The notes beneath the pieces were generated by a model. That model ran no database searches, had not been told where the DNA came from, and saw only the letters and a list, made by a program, of their open reading frames with translations. Both the position numbers and the translations under genes were made by a program. A DNA stretch of 64,000 nucleotides from Rhodospirillaceae bacterium (GTDB lineage Bacteria > Pseudomonadota > Alphaproteobacteria > Rhodospirillales > Rhodospirillaceae). Below are positions 45,898-55,251 of this stretch, piece after piece (position 1 is the stretch's first letter; each line of letters begins with the position of its first letter). The stretch is taken from assembly GCA_018666155.1 (NCBI GenBank), contig JABJAH010000037.1:309270-373269 (forward strand), given 5' to 3'.

Positions 45898-46641
45898 CTA
45901 ATCAGGGTACCGAACCGCCGCGAGGTATAAACCTTCCGGGGGAGCGGTCGGCCCTCCCGCGGCTCTGCTTTTAGCATTGAGAGCCGTTGTCACATCGTCA
46001 GATGTCCATTTTCCCTCACCCACCAACGACAACGTTCCGACGATGTTGCGAACCTGATGATGCAAAAAGGATCGCGCTTGGGCGCGGATTTCAACGGTGT
46101 CGGCTGCTCGACTAACATCAAGACTATACAATGTTTTAACGGGTGTTTTGGCTTGGCATTCAGTAGCGCGAAAGCTTGTGAAGTCATGCTGCCCGACAAG
46201 CCGTTGGGCCGCATCATGCATGGCTGACGAGTCTAGATCTCTTGGCAACCACCAGGCACGGTTTTTTTCGAGCGCGATTGGGGCACGGCGGGTGACGATG
46301 CGATAGATATAATATCGCTCTACCGCCTGGAAACGGGAATGAAAATCGTCGGGCACCTCTTCCGCCTCGAGCACCACAACCGGGTGGGGTCGAAGGTGCG
46401 CGTTTAAGGCGTCGCGCACCTTGCGGCCGTCGTCATTGCGAGGCAGATCGACATGAGCGACTTGAGCGAAAGCATGGACACCAGAATCGGTTCGGCCGGC
46501 ACCATGGACGATGATGTTGGCCTGACAGTAGGCGAGCGCTGCTTCCTCTAAGACCTGCTGCACCGATAGGCCGTTGATTTGGCGCTGCCATCCCACAAAA
46601 TTGGTGCCGTCATATTCAATAGTGAGCTTGAACCGGGGCAT
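45898..46641 (-). CDS. truA: tRNA pseudouridine(38-40) synthase
   Basis: 247 residues. It isomerises uridines in the tRNA anticodon arm. The family motif [19 protein letters not shown] contains the catalytic Asp. [12 protein letters not shown] at the N-terminus and [23 protein letters not shown] near the C-terminus are conserved. It lies three bases after the GNAT gene, last in def-fmt-GNAT-truA. Confidence 0.96.
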   Translation of the reverse strand: MPRFKLTIEYDGTNFVGWQRQINGLSVQQVLEEAALAYCQANIIVHGAGRTDSGVHAFAQVAHVDLPRNDDGRKVRDALNAHLRPHPVVVLEAEEVPDDFHSRFQAVERYYIYRIVTRRAPIALEKNRAWWLPRDLDSSAMHDAAQRLVGQHDFTSFRATECQAKTPVKTLYSLDVSRAADTVEIRAQARSFLHHQVRNIVGTLSLVGEGKWTSDDVTTALNAKSRAAGGPTAPPEGLYLAAVRYPD

Positions 46642-46644
46642 TGG

Positions 46645-47205
46645 TCAGTGCTGCCCTGACGTCGCAAGCCACTCTTCAGCAAGGATGGCCCAGCGCTCAT
46701 GGTCACGCCAAATGTCGTCGATCTGCAGGAATTTGGGCGAGAACCCTTCTTTACGGAATCCAATTTTCCGCACGAGGGCAATAGAAGCGGCGTTTGCCGG
46801 CTGTATGTTTGATTCGAGGCGATTGAGGTTAAGCACCGTAAAGGCGTGGTCTAGGACGAGCGCCAGGCCTTCCGTCATGTAACCGGAACCCGCCAACTCC
46901 ATATCGGCATAGTAGCCAAGAGAGCCGGATCGAAATCCGCCCCTGATGACATCGTTTATGTTGATCACACCAACCAACTTGTCATCCTCGTTCCGTCCGA
47001 CAAAGAACCCATAAGTACGACCGTTGTTCACTCGGTCGAGATAAAGGCGATAACGGGCCATATCCGTCGCCGGAAAGACCCAAGGGCGATGGTAGTCCTT
47101 ACTCGCCTGAGTCATGGCGACAAAATCCGCACCAGAGGCACGACTTGGCGCAAAAAGATGCACACGGTCCCCACGGGCAATGTCTTTGCGGCGGCGTCCG
47201 AACAT
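46645..47205 (-). CDS. GNAT acetyltransferase, RimJ/RimL type
   Basis: 186 residues. It has the GNAT fold of ribosomal-protein-type N-acetyltransferases: RVHLFAPSRASGADFVAMTQAS, YGFFVGRNEDDKLVGVININ, GSLGYYADMELAGSGYMTEGLALVLDHAF (acetyl-CoA loop), LNRLESNIQPANAASIALVRKIGFRKEG and the aromatic C-terminus. Substrate is probably a protein N-terminal amine but is not determined. Its place between fmt and truA suggests a translation link. Confidence 0.9.
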   Translation of the reverse strand: MFGRRRKDIARGDRVHLFAPSRASGADFVAMTQASKDYHRPWVFPATDMARYRLYLDRVNNGRTYGFFVGRNEDDKLVGVININDVIRGGFRSGSLGYYADMELAGSGYMTEGLALVLDHAFTVLNLNRLESNIQPANAASIALVRKIGFRKEGFSPKFLQIDDIWRDHERWAILAEEWLATSGQH

Positions 47206-47251
47206 GACGATGGTTCCGATAAATGAACAGGAGAGACCCTAGAGGGGTTGT

Positions 47252-48175
47252 CTACCCGAGACGGGTCCCAGGAGGCAACTCAAAGCCTCTCAAGAAACTG
47301 GACACATCAACCGGCCCCTTACCAGCCCGCTGCACCCTGAGGGGCCGCACGGCACCGGTTTCACAGGCGATGGTAAAACGGTCATCGATGACCGTGCCAG
47401 GCTTTAGTCCTGGGTCGACCGGCGTATCAACCCTCTCCGCCCGTAAAATTTTTATCCGCTGGCCGTCCAAATCAACGTAGCCGCCAGGAAAAGGGGAAAG
47501 CCCATTGATGTGACGAACAACTGCATGAGCAGACATGTCAAAGGTCAGAGCGGCTTCAACCTTATCGATTTTCTCCGCATAGGTGCCGCCCTCTTCGGGT
47601 TGGGGTTGTGGATCAACCCTCGCAACTTCAATGTCGATCAAGGCTCGACATATCAATTGAGTGCCCATCGAGGATAACGCGTCGTGCAAATCGCCGGCCG
47701 TTGTTGAATCGTCTATGGGACGCTTCTCGCTCATGAGCATTGGGCCGGTGTCCAGCCCCGCCTCCATCTGCATGATCGTCACACCGGTGTGCGTATCACC
47801 CGCCATGATGGCCCGTTGAATCGGGGCGGCCCCACGCCACCGCGGCAACAGCGACGCATGGACGTTAACGCAGCCAAAACGGGGTATGTCTAGGATCGCT
47901 TGTGGCAGAATCAATCCATAGGCAGCGACCACGGCGATATCAGCATTGTGACCAGCAAATTCTTCTTGGGCCGCCGGCTTCTTCAGGCTCTTCGGCGTCA
48001 AGACTGTCAGCCCGAGATCGGCGGCACGGCTATGGACAGGACTGGCGCGTTCTTTTTGGCCGCGACCGGCTGCTCTGGGCGGCTGCGCATACACAGCGAC
48101 CACATCGTGATTGGCGCAAAGCGCATCAAGGATGGGAACGGAAAAGTCCGGAGTGCCCATAAAGATCAAACGCAT
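47252..48175 (-). CDS. fmt: Methionyl-tRNA formyltransferase
   Basis: 307 residues. It formylates initiator Met-tRNA with 10-formyl-tetrahydrofolate. Motifs seen are FMGTPDFSVPILDAL, VVAAYGLILPQAILDIP, NVHASLLPRWRGAAPIQRAIMAGD with catalytic N and H, and TGVTIMQMEAGLDTGPM. The C-terminal anticodon-side domain has HINGLSPFPGGYVDL. It follows def by three bases. Confidence 0.97.
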   Translation of the reverse strand: MRLIFMGTPDFSVPILDALCANHDVVAVYAQPPRAAGRGQKERASPVHSRAADLGLTVLTPKSLKKPAAQEEFAGHNADIAVVAAYGLILPQAILDIPRFGCVNVHASLLPRWRGAAPIQRAIMAGDTHTGVTIMQMEAGLDTGPMLMSEKRPIDDSTTAGDLHDALSSMGTQLICRALIDIEVARVDPQPQPEEGGTYAEKIDKVEAALTFDMSAHAVVRHINGLSPFPGGYVDLDGQRIKILRAERVDTPVDPGLKPGTVIDDRFTIACETGAVRPLRVQRAGKGPVDVSSFLRGFELPPGTRLG

Positions 48176-48178
48176 GAT

Positions 48179-48703
48179 CTAGTCTGACTCCTGGGCCATT
48201 TGTTTTTTGGTTTTTTTGAGTTTACGCAAAATCATGCTGCGCTTGATGCTGGAAACATAATCAACGAAGAGCACGCCGTCGAGATGATCCATTTCATGTT
48301 GAATAACGACGGAAAAAAATCCGTCTGCCTCTAGTTCACGCTCCGCATTATTCTCATCTAGGTATTGGAGCCGAATGCGGTCGGGACGGGTGACGTCCTC
48401 GTAGTATAGCGGCAGAGAGAGGCACCCTTCTTCATGGACCTTCGTTTCATCCGACGACCAGACAATCACAGGGTTGGCAATCAGGTGCGGATTCGGCGTT
48501 TCTTTTCCGCGCGCCGGATCAACAACGATGATCCGTTTGTGTACCCCGACCTGAGGTGCGGCAAGACCAACACCAGGCGCTGCATACATTGTTTCCAACA
48601 TGTCAGTCATCAAGGTCGCGGTTTCACCGTCGATTGTATCGACGGTGATGCAAGTCTTCTTCAGCCTTGGGTCAGGCGCGATGATGATGTCACGTTTGGC
48701 CAT
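48179..48703 (-). CDS. def: Peptide deformylase
   Basis: 174 residues. It removes the N-formyl group from nascent chains. The three metal motifs are intact: GVGLAAPQVG, EEGCLSLP with the Cys ligand, and QHEMDHLDG with both His ligands and catalytic Glu. It is the first gene of def-fmt-GNAT-truA. The C-terminus is Lys-rich (KRSMILRKLKKTKKQ). Confidence 0.97.
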   Translation of the reverse strand: MAKRDIIIAPDPRLKKTCITVDTIDGETATLMTDMLETMYAAPGVGLAAPQVGVHKRIIVVDPARGKETPNPHLIANPVIVWSSDETKVHEEGCLSLPLYYEDVTRPDRIRLQYLDENNAERELEADGFFSVVIQHEMDHLDGVLFVDYVSSIKRSMILRKLKKTKKQMAQESD

Positions 48704-48761
48704 AGAGTGCGGTCTCGATGCAGCGCGTATCCTGGTGACATAGTCCGCGCGGCTCCGAGGG

Positions 48762-49157
48762 TCAACCTGCCGATCTTAGGACATGAACGCCGAGCACACC
48801 GCCAATGACAACTAACGCAACACCCATTCCCTTGATAACGCCTCCTCTGGTGTCGTCATCCACCTCGGACAGGCCGGCCAACCCTGCGCCAGGCATAAAC
48901 AGACAGAGCGCGCTTTCAAGCAAGAGGAGCCAACCAATTAGTGTGAGGAGAAGGGGCGGACCCGACCAAACATTGTGCAGGATCACGATTGGCCCACCGA
49001 TCACCAAACTCACCAGTCCGTTCAATCGAACACCGTTTTGGCCCAGCGCACCCAACTTACGGTAATAGGATTGCCACCGCTGGGTGGAGTACATCTGACT
49101 CACACCGAGGCAGACGAGTACTGGCGCCGCAAACCAGACCAATGTGCTCGCCATCAT
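48762..49157 (-). CDS. Small four-helix membrane protein of unknown function
   Basis: 131 residues from ATG 49157. Hydrophobic segments lie at about 3-20, 44-62, 66-85 and 107-126. There is a short cytoplasmic-looking loop WQSYYRKLGALGQNGVRLNG and an acidic loop SEVDDDTRGG. No recognisable motif. It is between def and the DUF4139 gene on the same strand, 26 bases after the DUF4139 stop. Confidence 0.6.
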   Translation of the reverse strand: MMASTLVWFAAPVLVCLGVSQMYSTQRWQSYYRKLGALGQNGVRLNGLVSLVIGGPIVILHNVWSGPPLLLTLIGWLLLLESALCLFMPGAGLAGLSEVDDDTRGGVIKGMGVALVVIGGVLGVHVLRSAG

Positions 49158-49183
49158 ATCCCTTTGTCTGACAGAGCAGCTGG

Positions 49184-50596
49184 TTAGAAGCGAACGCGAA
49201 CGCGGTATTCGACTTGGACTTCACCACCGGCCGGCACTTCAACCGTCCATTCCGCCTCACCGAGCACTTTGGAATGGGGGGCGCTTTCCTCAACGATTTC
49301 CCAGTCCCCCTGCAACCCCTCAACAAGTCGCACGGTCTCCGGTAAATCTTTTCCGTTGCTGACGGTGATCCGGTTTGAAGTAATGGTGATCCGGTCGGAT
49401 GCACGGAGAAATTCCAGTTGTTCTCTAACCACGGTGACGTCGAAATCACGGCCTAGGGTAAATTGAACATCCTGCCCGGTCGGTGTGTGGCCAACACCAT
49501 CCTCGCCGAGGAGTTGCAGAGCCCCAGAAGAGTCCTGCCCATACACGCGCACAGTGCCGGCCGGCAGAGGCGTGCCTAGGCCCTCTTCATCAGAATTCTC
49601 AAACACCAGGGAACGCGTTGCCTGGCTTGACCGTTGTTGGCCCAGCATCGGACCCCGGGCGGTAAAGACATCGCTGCGGCTAACCAGGTCAGTATCAACA
49701 ACGATGCTATTTGCTGACAACAGAGCGAGCTGTTTGGTCTGGCGGTCCGCCAGAGTGACCGGTTTTTCAATGGCGTAAAGATGAAAGGCGGCAAGGCTTT
49801 CTTGCATGACATCAGCTGCCATCTTCGAGCTCCGCGACCCCATTTCCATCGCCCTCATCATTTGAGGCTGAGGCGCCGCACGATTAATATCACCGGCAAC
49901 CAGCTTCAATGTTGCCTCAGGATAATCCGTACCTGTCGTATTTGAGATCGTGGCCCAAGCCGAGAGATCAATTGTTAATCCATCCTCACTCAGCTCAGCG
50001 ACATAGTCGGCCCTCCAAGTCAGGCCATTGGTGAGATAGCTCAAGTCTGCATCAACGTCGCCTGATTCTTCGGTTGAGACCGACGCCACAAGGGTTGGTT
50101 GAGCGCGCACACCGGGAGGAAGGGAATCGAAGACCAGACGACCTGGAACCTCGGTTGTAATGCGCCCATCGATCTCAAGCACTACGCCATTCGCGACAGA
50201 TAAAACAGTAGCACGGGTTTCGACATCTTTACCGGAATCCGGATTGAATCGAACCACACCAACCTCTTGCCCAACAGAGGCTTGTAATAGCGATGACTGG
50301 CTGACGACATCGAAGTCGAATACCTGTTCCCGGACTAACAAGGCACCATTGGACGATTGCAGCAAAGCCGTATTGGGCTGGAGGCGTGTGCTGACATCCG
50401 CAAACGCGAGGTCGCTTTCACCGGAAGGCAAATCAACCCGGCGACTATCCCGAACCAAGGCCAAATCTCCGTTGTAGACGGTCACAGCCAAGCCCGTGCG
50501 GGCTGACGGAAGAACGTTGAGCTCATCGGCCATCAGCGGGACGGCAACAAAAGAGGTCAAAAGGAGGCCTAGGACGATTTTTTTCTGCGTCAGCAT
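49184..50596 (-). CDS. Secreted DUF4139 domain protein
   Basis: 470 residues from ATG 50596. A signal peptide of about 25 residues ends FVAVPLMA. The mature N-terminus (TGLAVTVYNGDLALVRDSRRVDLPSGESDLAFADVSTRL) and the following beta-rich region lead into DUF4139 from about residue 190 (YLTNGLTWRADYVAELS, TDYPEATLKLVAGDINRA, VRVYGQDSSGALQLLGEDGVGHTP). It ends in a typical GEAEWTVEVPAGGEVQVEYRVRVRF. The family, including MuiA-like proteins, is of unknown function and probably periplasmic. Confidence 0.85.
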   Translation of the reverse strand: MLTQKKIVLGLLLTSFVAVPLMADELNVLPSARTGLAVTVYNGDLALVRDSRRVDLPSGESDLAFADVSTRLQPNTALLQSSNGALLVREQVFDFDVVSQSSLLQASVGQEVGVVRFNPDSGKDVETRATVLSVANGVVLEIDGRITTEVPGRLVFDSLPPGVRAQPTLVASVSTEESGDVDADLSYLTNGLTWRADYVAELSEDGLTIDLSAWATISNTTGTDYPEATLKLVAGDINRAAPQPQMMRAMEMGSRSSKMAADVMQESLAAFHLYAIEKPVTLADRQTKQLALLSANSIVVDTDLVSRSDVFTARGPMLGQQRSSQATRSLVFENSDEEGLGTPLPAGTVRVYGQDSSGALQLLGEDGVGHTPTGQDVQFTLGRDFDVTVVREQLEFLRASDRITITSNRITVSNGKDLPETVRLVEGLQGDWEIVEESAPHSKVLGEAEWTVEVPAGGEVQVEYRVRVRF

Positions 50597-50663
50597 GGTC
50601 AACGGTCTCTCGGTCGTGGTTTCAGGACGCTGCGTAAGCTAGTCTGGGGATCATGGCACGGGT

Positions 50664-51890
50664 ATGGCAGGGCGCAAGCCTATGAATTTTCTGACAGATT
50701 TCGGTGTGACCACGGGAGAGTTCGCCCTTGGTCTGATGTTGCTGGTCGTCCTCATCCTTGGTGTGTTGATCGCGATTAGAAGCAGCAAACCCGATGGGGC
50801 GGCGGCACAAAACATGACCACGCTCATCGAGTCACTGACCAAGATGTCTTCTGATCAAGCCGAACTGCGGGGGCAAATCTCGCAAATCGCGGCCAGTCAG
50901 GAAACCGGACGAAAGCTGGTCGCAGAACAGCTACAGGCCCAAGAAAGAGAGATCGGCAAAACCCTGAACGAGCGCCTTGAAAAGGTCACCCAGCGGGTCG
51001 GAGAGAGCATACAAAAAACAACGGACAAAACGACCGAGTCACTGACCGACTTACAGAAACGCCTGGCCGTTATCGATGCCGCCCAGAAAAACATCGCGGA
51101 TCTATCGACGGATATCGTCGGGCTGCAAGACATCTTGTCCAACAAGCAAGCACGTGGCGCCTTTGGTCAGGCCCAGATGGAAGACATCGTGCGCGATATG
51201 CTCCCAGCCGACTATTTCAAGTTTGAAGCCACCCTATCCAATGGCAAGCGCGTCGATTGCCTGATCACGTTACCCGGCGACCAAGGTGATATCGGTGTGG
51301 ATTCAAAGTATCCACACGAGGGGTTTGTGCGCTTGATGGAGGCCAAGAATGATGAAGAGCGAAAAACAGCGGGACAAATATTCACCCGGGACGTGATCAA
51401 ACACGTTCAAGCCATCGCGGAAAAATACATTATTCCTGGCGAGACATCAGATTGGGCGCTGATGTTCGTACCCGCGGAATCGATCTACATGGAGTTGCAC
51501 ACGAACTTTCAAAACGTCATTCAAGAAGGCTACCGCCGCAAGATTATCATCGCGTCACCATCGTCCTTCTGGGCGATTCTTCATTCCGTGCGGGCGCTCA
51601 TCCGCGACACCAAAATGCGTGAGCACGCCGGCATCATCCAGAAAGAAGTCGGCCTCCTGATGGAGGATGTCGCCCGCCTGGATAAACGTGTCGGGAACCT
51701 GGGCCGACATTTTGAACAAAGTGGCAAAGACATCGAAGATATTCAGAAATCGACGCGCAAGATTGCCTTGCATGGCAACCGGATAAAACAGGTCGACCTT
51801 CAGGGTGAAGCGGATAACGGCCCTGCAGACCTGCCTGCCGACGGCGAGGCATCCGTGACCAATCTTGAAAGCCGACGGACATTGCTATGA
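50664..51890 (+). CDS. rmuC: DNA recombination protein RmuC homologue
   Basis: 408 residues from ATG 50664; ATG 50682 is an equally reasonable start. One N-terminal membrane helix (about 18-40) is followed by a coiled-coil region to about 150 and the RmuC domain. The latter has RGAFGQAQMEDIVRDMLPADYFKFEATLSNGKRVDCLI, IGVDSKYPHEGF, WALMFVPAESIYMELH and ASPSSFWAILHSVRALIRD. RmuC limits sequence inversions at short inverted repeats; its nuclease-like fold is known but its reaction is not. Divergent from DUF4139. Confidence 0.93.
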   Translation: MAGRKPMNFLTDFGVTTGEFALGLMLLVVLILGVLIAIRSSKPDGAAAQNMTTLIESLTKMSSDQAELRGQISQIAASQETGRKLVAEQLQAQEREIGKTLNERLEKVTQRVGESIQKTTDKTTESLTDLQKRLAVIDAAQKNIADLSTDIVGLQDILSNKQARGAFGQAQMEDIVRDMLPADYFKFEATLSNGKRVDCLITLPGDQGDIGVDSKYPHEGFVRLMEAKNDEERKTAGQIFTRDVIKHVQAIAEKYIIPGETSDWALMFVPAESIYMELHTNFQNVIQEGYRRKIIIASPSSFWAILHSVRALIRDTKMREHAGIIQKEVGLLMEDVARLDKRVGNLGRHFEQSGKDIEDIQKSTRKIALHGNRIKQVDLQGEADNGPADLPADGEASVTNLESRRTLL

Positions 51891-51899
51891 TACAATTTT

Positions 51900-51928
51900 A
51901 GGTGGTGTCTGTGTAACTTGACACACCT
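51900..51928. terminator. Imperfect hairpin after rmuC (possible terminator or operator)
   Basis: AGGTGGTGTC (51900-51909) pairs with GACACACCT (51920-51928) except for one bulged G. The loop is 10 bases and no U-run follows. A TTGACA (51918-51923) overlaps the 3' arm. It could end the rmuC transcript or be a regulatory site for the SPFH gene. Confidence 0.35.
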
Positions 51929-51946
51929 TACTGCGAACCCCATATC
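51918..51946 (+). promoter_or_regulatory. Possible promoter of the SPFH-NfeD pair
   Basis: A perfect TTGACA (51918-51923) lies 17 bases before a weak CATATC (51941-51946). The -35 is good, the -10 poor, so only a moderate claim is made. It sits about 70 bases ahead of the SPFH gene start. Confidence 0.35.
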
Positions 51947-52014
51947 AAGTGTATTCGGGGAAAAGATAACGAGTCCAAGCGTTTAAGGGCTCACGCATAG
52001 GGAGTTATCAGAAA

Positions 52015-52983
52015 GTGGATATGTCCTCAGTCTTCGCCATCATCTTCGTCTTGCTCGGCATCGTCATCGTTTTCAAATCGGTGGTGGTCGTTCCACAAGG
52101 GTGGAACTTCACCATTGAACGATTCGGAAAATTCACCCGAACCTTTACACCGGGCCTGGAAATCATCGTGCCGTTCATCGAAAACATCGGCAACAAAATG
52201 AACATGATGGAGCAGGTATTGGATGTTCCATCCCAAGAGATCATCACCAAAGACAACGCCATGGTGAAAGTTGACGGCGTCGTATTCTATCAAATTCTCG
52301 ATGCCGGCAAAGCCGCTTACGAAGTGCGCGGGCTCGAGCTCGCGATCTTGAATCTGACCATGACTAATATCCGGACCGTCATGGGCGGTATGGATTTGGA
52401 TGAACTGCTATCTCAGCGCGACGCCATCAATGCGCGCCTCCTGACCGTTGTCGATGAAGCGACAAACCCCTGGGGCATCAAAGTCACTCGGATCGAAATC
52501 AAAGATATTTCGCCGCCACGAGACTTGGTTGAGGCCATGGGCCGTCAGATGAAGGCCGAGCGTTTAAAGCGGGCAGAAATTTTAGAAGCCGAGGGTGATC
52601 GCCAATCCGCAATCCTACGCGCCGAAGGCGACAAGCAATCACAGATCCTCAAAGCGGAAGGGGAGCGGGAAGCCTCATTCCGTGATGCTGAAGCGCGAGA
52701 ACGGTTGGCCGAAGCGGAAGCGAAAGCCACGGCCATGGTGTCCGAAGCCATCGCCCAGGGAGATGTGCAAGCCATCAACTATTTCGTGGCGCAAAAGTAT
52801 ATCGAAGCTCTCAGTGGGTTCGCTACATCATCCAACGAGAAGCTGGTGTTTATGCCGATGGAGGCGTCGGGTGTGATCGGTGCTATCGGCGGCATCGCAG
52901 AGCTTGCGAAAGCTGCTTTAGGAGAAGCCAAGGCAGAACCAACCGAGTCCCGCCCCAGCCGCATTCCTGACAGCGGAGCTTAG
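52015..52983 (+). CDS. SPFH/band 7 family membrane protein (QmcA-like)
   Basis: 322 residues from GTG 52015, with GGGAG ten bases upstream; ATG 52021 is possible. An N-terminal membrane helix ([21 protein letters not shown]) is followed by the SPFH domain ([85 protein letters not shown]). A coiled coil of AEG(D/E)xQS repeats runs from about 185 to 245. The family forms membrane microdomain scaffolds and QmcA is its closest named relative. It pairs with the NfeD protein downstream. Confidence 0.92.
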   Translation: MDMSSVFAIIFVLLGIVIVFKSVVVVPQGWNFTIERFGKFTRTFTPGLEIIVPFIENIGNKMNMMEQVLDVPSQEIITKDNAMVKVDGVVFYQILDAGKAAYEVRGLELAILNLTMTNIRTVMGGMDLDELLSQRDAINARLLTVVDEATNPWGIKVTRIEIKDISPPRDLVEAMGRQMKAERLKRAEILEAEGDRQSAILRAEGDKQSQILKAEGEREASFRDAEARERLAEAEAKATAMVSEAIAQGDVQAINYFVAQKYIEALSGFATSSNEKLVFMPMEASGVIGAIGGIAELAKAALGEAKAEPTESRPSRIPDSGA

Positions 52984-52988
52984 CAACA

Positions 52989-53435
52989 ATGGAAGACTTC
53001 CTGGCAAATGTAGATCATTGGAGTTGGTGGATTCTGGCTTTGGTTATGTTCGTCATCGAGCTGGCGATGCCCGGGGTCATCTTCTTGTGGCTTGCCATCG
53101 CGGCCACGATCACGGGCGCGCTGGTATGGATATTGCCTGATCTTGGTTGGCAGCTGAGCTTCGTGATCTTTGCAGTGCTTGGCGTTATTTCCATTGTTGT
53201 CGGTCGCAAAGTTTGGCGGCCCGGCCAAGTCGAGTCGGAAGACCCAACCTTAAACCGCCGCGCCGAACAATATGTCGGGCAAACTTTTACTTTGGACACC
53301 GCGCTCGAGAATGGTCGTGGACGCTTAAATGTCGGCGACGGCTCTTGGCTGGCGAAAGGGCCAGATCTGCCGGCAGGTGCCAAGGTCAGAGTGACGGGCG
53401 TTGATGGATCGGTTCTAGAAGTCGAACAGACTTAA
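52989..53435 (+). CDS. NfeD-family membrane protein
   Basis: 148 residues, five bases after the SPFH gene. Three N-terminal hydrophobic helices (about 12-32, 33-50 and 55-73) precede a soluble OB-fold of about 60 residues (LNRRAEQYVGQTFTLDTALENGRGRLNVGDGSWLAKGPDLPAGAKVRVTGVDGSVLEV). This is the short NfeD form (YbbJ-like), which acts with an SPFH protein; the adjacent gene supplies that partner. It lacks the ClpP-like protease domain of long NfeD proteins. Confidence 0.9.
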   Translation: MEDFLANVDHWSWWILALVMFVIELAMPGVIFLWLAIAATITGALVWILPDLGWQLSFVIFAVLGVISIVVGRKVWRPGQVESEDPTLNRRAEQYVGQTFTLDTALENGRGRLNVGDGSWLAKGPDLPAGAKVRVTGVDGSVLEVEQT

Positions 53436-53446
53436 TTGCGTCTGTG

Positions 53447-54127
53447 CTACTTGGCCGATCGTGAATTGTACTGCCCGGTGTTCACCGCTTCTGAGTCCGG
53501 CGGCACTTCAATCCGCACCGTCCGTGTTTCACCAGACGCGCCTGGGAACTGGTCAAAAATCGCCTGAACAATATACGGCATCACGGGTTCGATCTGCCCG
53601 TTGGTACCGGTGCTGACGGCGGAGCCTTCAAACACACGAGTGGGATTTTCGGTGTTGTAGGTCATGCCGTCGTAGATAACGAGATCAACCTTGCGGACAT
53701 ACATTTGTTTGGTTGAGGTGCGGTTCTCGAATGGGTCGCCGTAGCCATAGCCGAAGTGGCCGTAGCGGTGGCCGTAACCGAAGCCGTAGCCAATCCCTGT
53801 GCTACGGGACTTCACATCGGGGCTGGGACCTTCCACAGACCACTTCAATGTCACAACAAGATCAGGGGTCGCACTTTCACCGTCGAAAGATTTGAGGCCG
53901 AGTCCTGAGAGGCGTTGAGTGATGAGCCCAGCATAAGCATCAAACGCGAGGCTTTCTTCCTGCTCATCATCCGTTGAAACGATGACGAAAGATTCGCCGG
54001 ACGGTGCCCGTGGCAAACTGTGATGACGTGTGATGTCAGAGACGACATATTTTGGGCTAACGCACGCCGCTAAGCCAAAGGTTAGAATCACGGCCGTGAA
54101 TACGCGCTTGGCTAATGTGTTTCCCAT
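53447..54127 (-). CDS. DUF4136-like lipoprotein
   Basis: 226 residues from ATG 54127; a GTG at 54136 is also open. The signal ends in lipobox LAAC, so it is a lipoprotein. The mature region has a DUF4136-type beta pattern (SFVIVSTDDEQEESLAFDAYAGLITQRLSGLGL, SATPDLVVTLKWSV, RKVDLVIYDG, VFEGSAVSTGTNGQIEPVMPYIVQAIFDQFPG). A Gly/Tyr/His-rich insert (GYGFGYGHRYGHFGYGYG) lies between strands. DUF4136 function is unknown. It is convergent with the NfeD gene. Confidence 0.8.
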   Translation of the reverse strand: MGNTLAKRVFTAVILTFGLAACVSPKYVVSDITRHHSLPRAPSGESFVIVSTDDEQEESLAFDAYAGLITQRLSGLGLKSFDGESATPDLVVTLKWSVEGPSPDVKSRSTGIGYGFGYGHRYGHFGYGYGDPFENRTSTKQMYVRKVDLVIYDGMTYNTENPTRVFEGSAVSTGTNGQIEPVMPYIVQAIFDQFPGASGETRTVRIEVPPDSEAVNTGQYNSRSAK

Positions 54128-54279
54128 GATACCCACTCTCTGAATTTAATTTCACGCCACTTTAGCAATTGATCGACAGTGTACACAGTCGTCACGCATT
54201 GCCAATTCACAGACGCGGCACTGTTTAAGCATGCCCGTGGTAGGGCGACAATATGGCAAAGGCATGGCGGCGTTTACGC

Positions 54280-54873
54280 CTAGACCGGACGACGGGCTTT
54301 CATTGCCGCTGAGAGCGTACCGTCATCCAAATAATCAAGCTCACCCCCGACCGGCACCCCATGGGCCAGACCTGAAAGTGCAACATTGGCGCCACCCAAG
54401 CGATCAGCCAGATAGTGGGCGGTGCTTTGTCCATCCACTGTCGCACTGAGGGCCAAAACCACCTCTTTGACCTCGTCCGCGCCGGCCCGGGCCACCAACC
54501 CACTAATATTCAGGTCGTCGGGCCCAACGCCGTCCAGTGGCGACAATAGACCACCAGTCACATGATAGACCCCGCGGTAAGAGGCGCTGCGCTCTAAGGC
54601 CCACAGGTCGGCGACGTCTTCGACCACGCATATTATGGACCGGTCACGTTTGGGATTGAGGCACAGGGCGCATGGGTCCTGGCTGTCAAAGTTGCCACAG
54701 GTATCGCAAATCTTGACGCTCTCGACCGCACGCTCCAGCGATTGGATGAGTGGTACCATCAGCGATTCTTTCTTCTTGATCAGGTCAAGCACGGCGCGAC
54801 GGGCCGAGCGCGGCCCAAGCCCTGGCAACTTGGCCAGCTGTCTGATCAGCGCTTCAATATCGGGGCCGGCCAC
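54280..54873 (-). CDS. recR: Recombination protein RecR
   Basis: 197 residues from GTG 54873. It works with RecF/RecO in gap repair. The helix-hairpin-helix [20 protein letters not shown] is N-terminal. The C4 zinc motif is [16 protein letters not shown]. The Toprim domain follows ([36 protein letters not shown]) and it ends with the conserved [22 protein letters not shown]. It is last in the order SRP RNA, dnaX, ybaB, recR. Confidence 0.97.
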   Translation of the reverse strand: MAGPDIEALIRQLAKLPGLGPRSARRAVLDLIKKKESLMVPLIQSLERAVESVKICDTCGNFDSQDPCALCLNPKRDRSIICVVEDVADLWALERSASYRGVYHVTGGLLSPLDGVGPDDLNISGLVARAGADEVKEVVLALSATVDGQSTAHYLADRLGGANVALSGLAHGVPVGGELDYLDDGTLSAAMKARRPV

Positions 54874-54889
54874 GGGGTATCTGCTTCCG

Positions 54890-55213
54890 TTAAAACGGTA
54901 ATTTCATGCCCGGCGGCAAATTCAGCCCGCCGGTGACTTTGCTCATTTCTTCTTGCGTCTTTGTCTCAAGACGCGCACGTGCATCGTTGGTCGCGGCAAC
55001 GATCAAGTCCTCAAGGACCTCCGCCTCGTCGGGCTTAAGCAGTGTCGGATCTATTTTGATGCGGCGCATGTCCGACTTTCCAGTCAGCGTAACCGAAACC
55101 ATTCCGGCGCCAGACGAACCATCAACTTCGATTTCGGCGAGCCGCTCCTGCATCTCACCCATCTTTTGTTGCATCTCTTGCGCTTGTTTCATCAGCGCAC
55201 CGATGTTCTTCAT
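54890..55213 (-). CDS. ybaB: YbaB/EbfC nucleoid-associated protein
   Basis: 107 residues. The family pattern is clear: [25 protein letters not shown] at the N-terminus (given here in parts: [18 protein letters not shown] and [13 protein letters not shown]), [22 protein letters not shown], and [35 protein letters not shown]. It dimerises and binds DNA. Standard position between dnaX and recR. Confidence 0.96.
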   Translation of the reverse strand: MKNIGALMKQAQEMQQKMGEMQERLAEIEVDGSSGAGMVSVTLTGKSDMRRIKIDPTLLKPDEAEVLEDLIVAATNDARARLETKTQEEMSKVTGGLNLPPGMKLPF

Positions 55214-55251
55214 GCTGAAACTTCCATTTTCAATATTGTGGCCAAGGCCAA

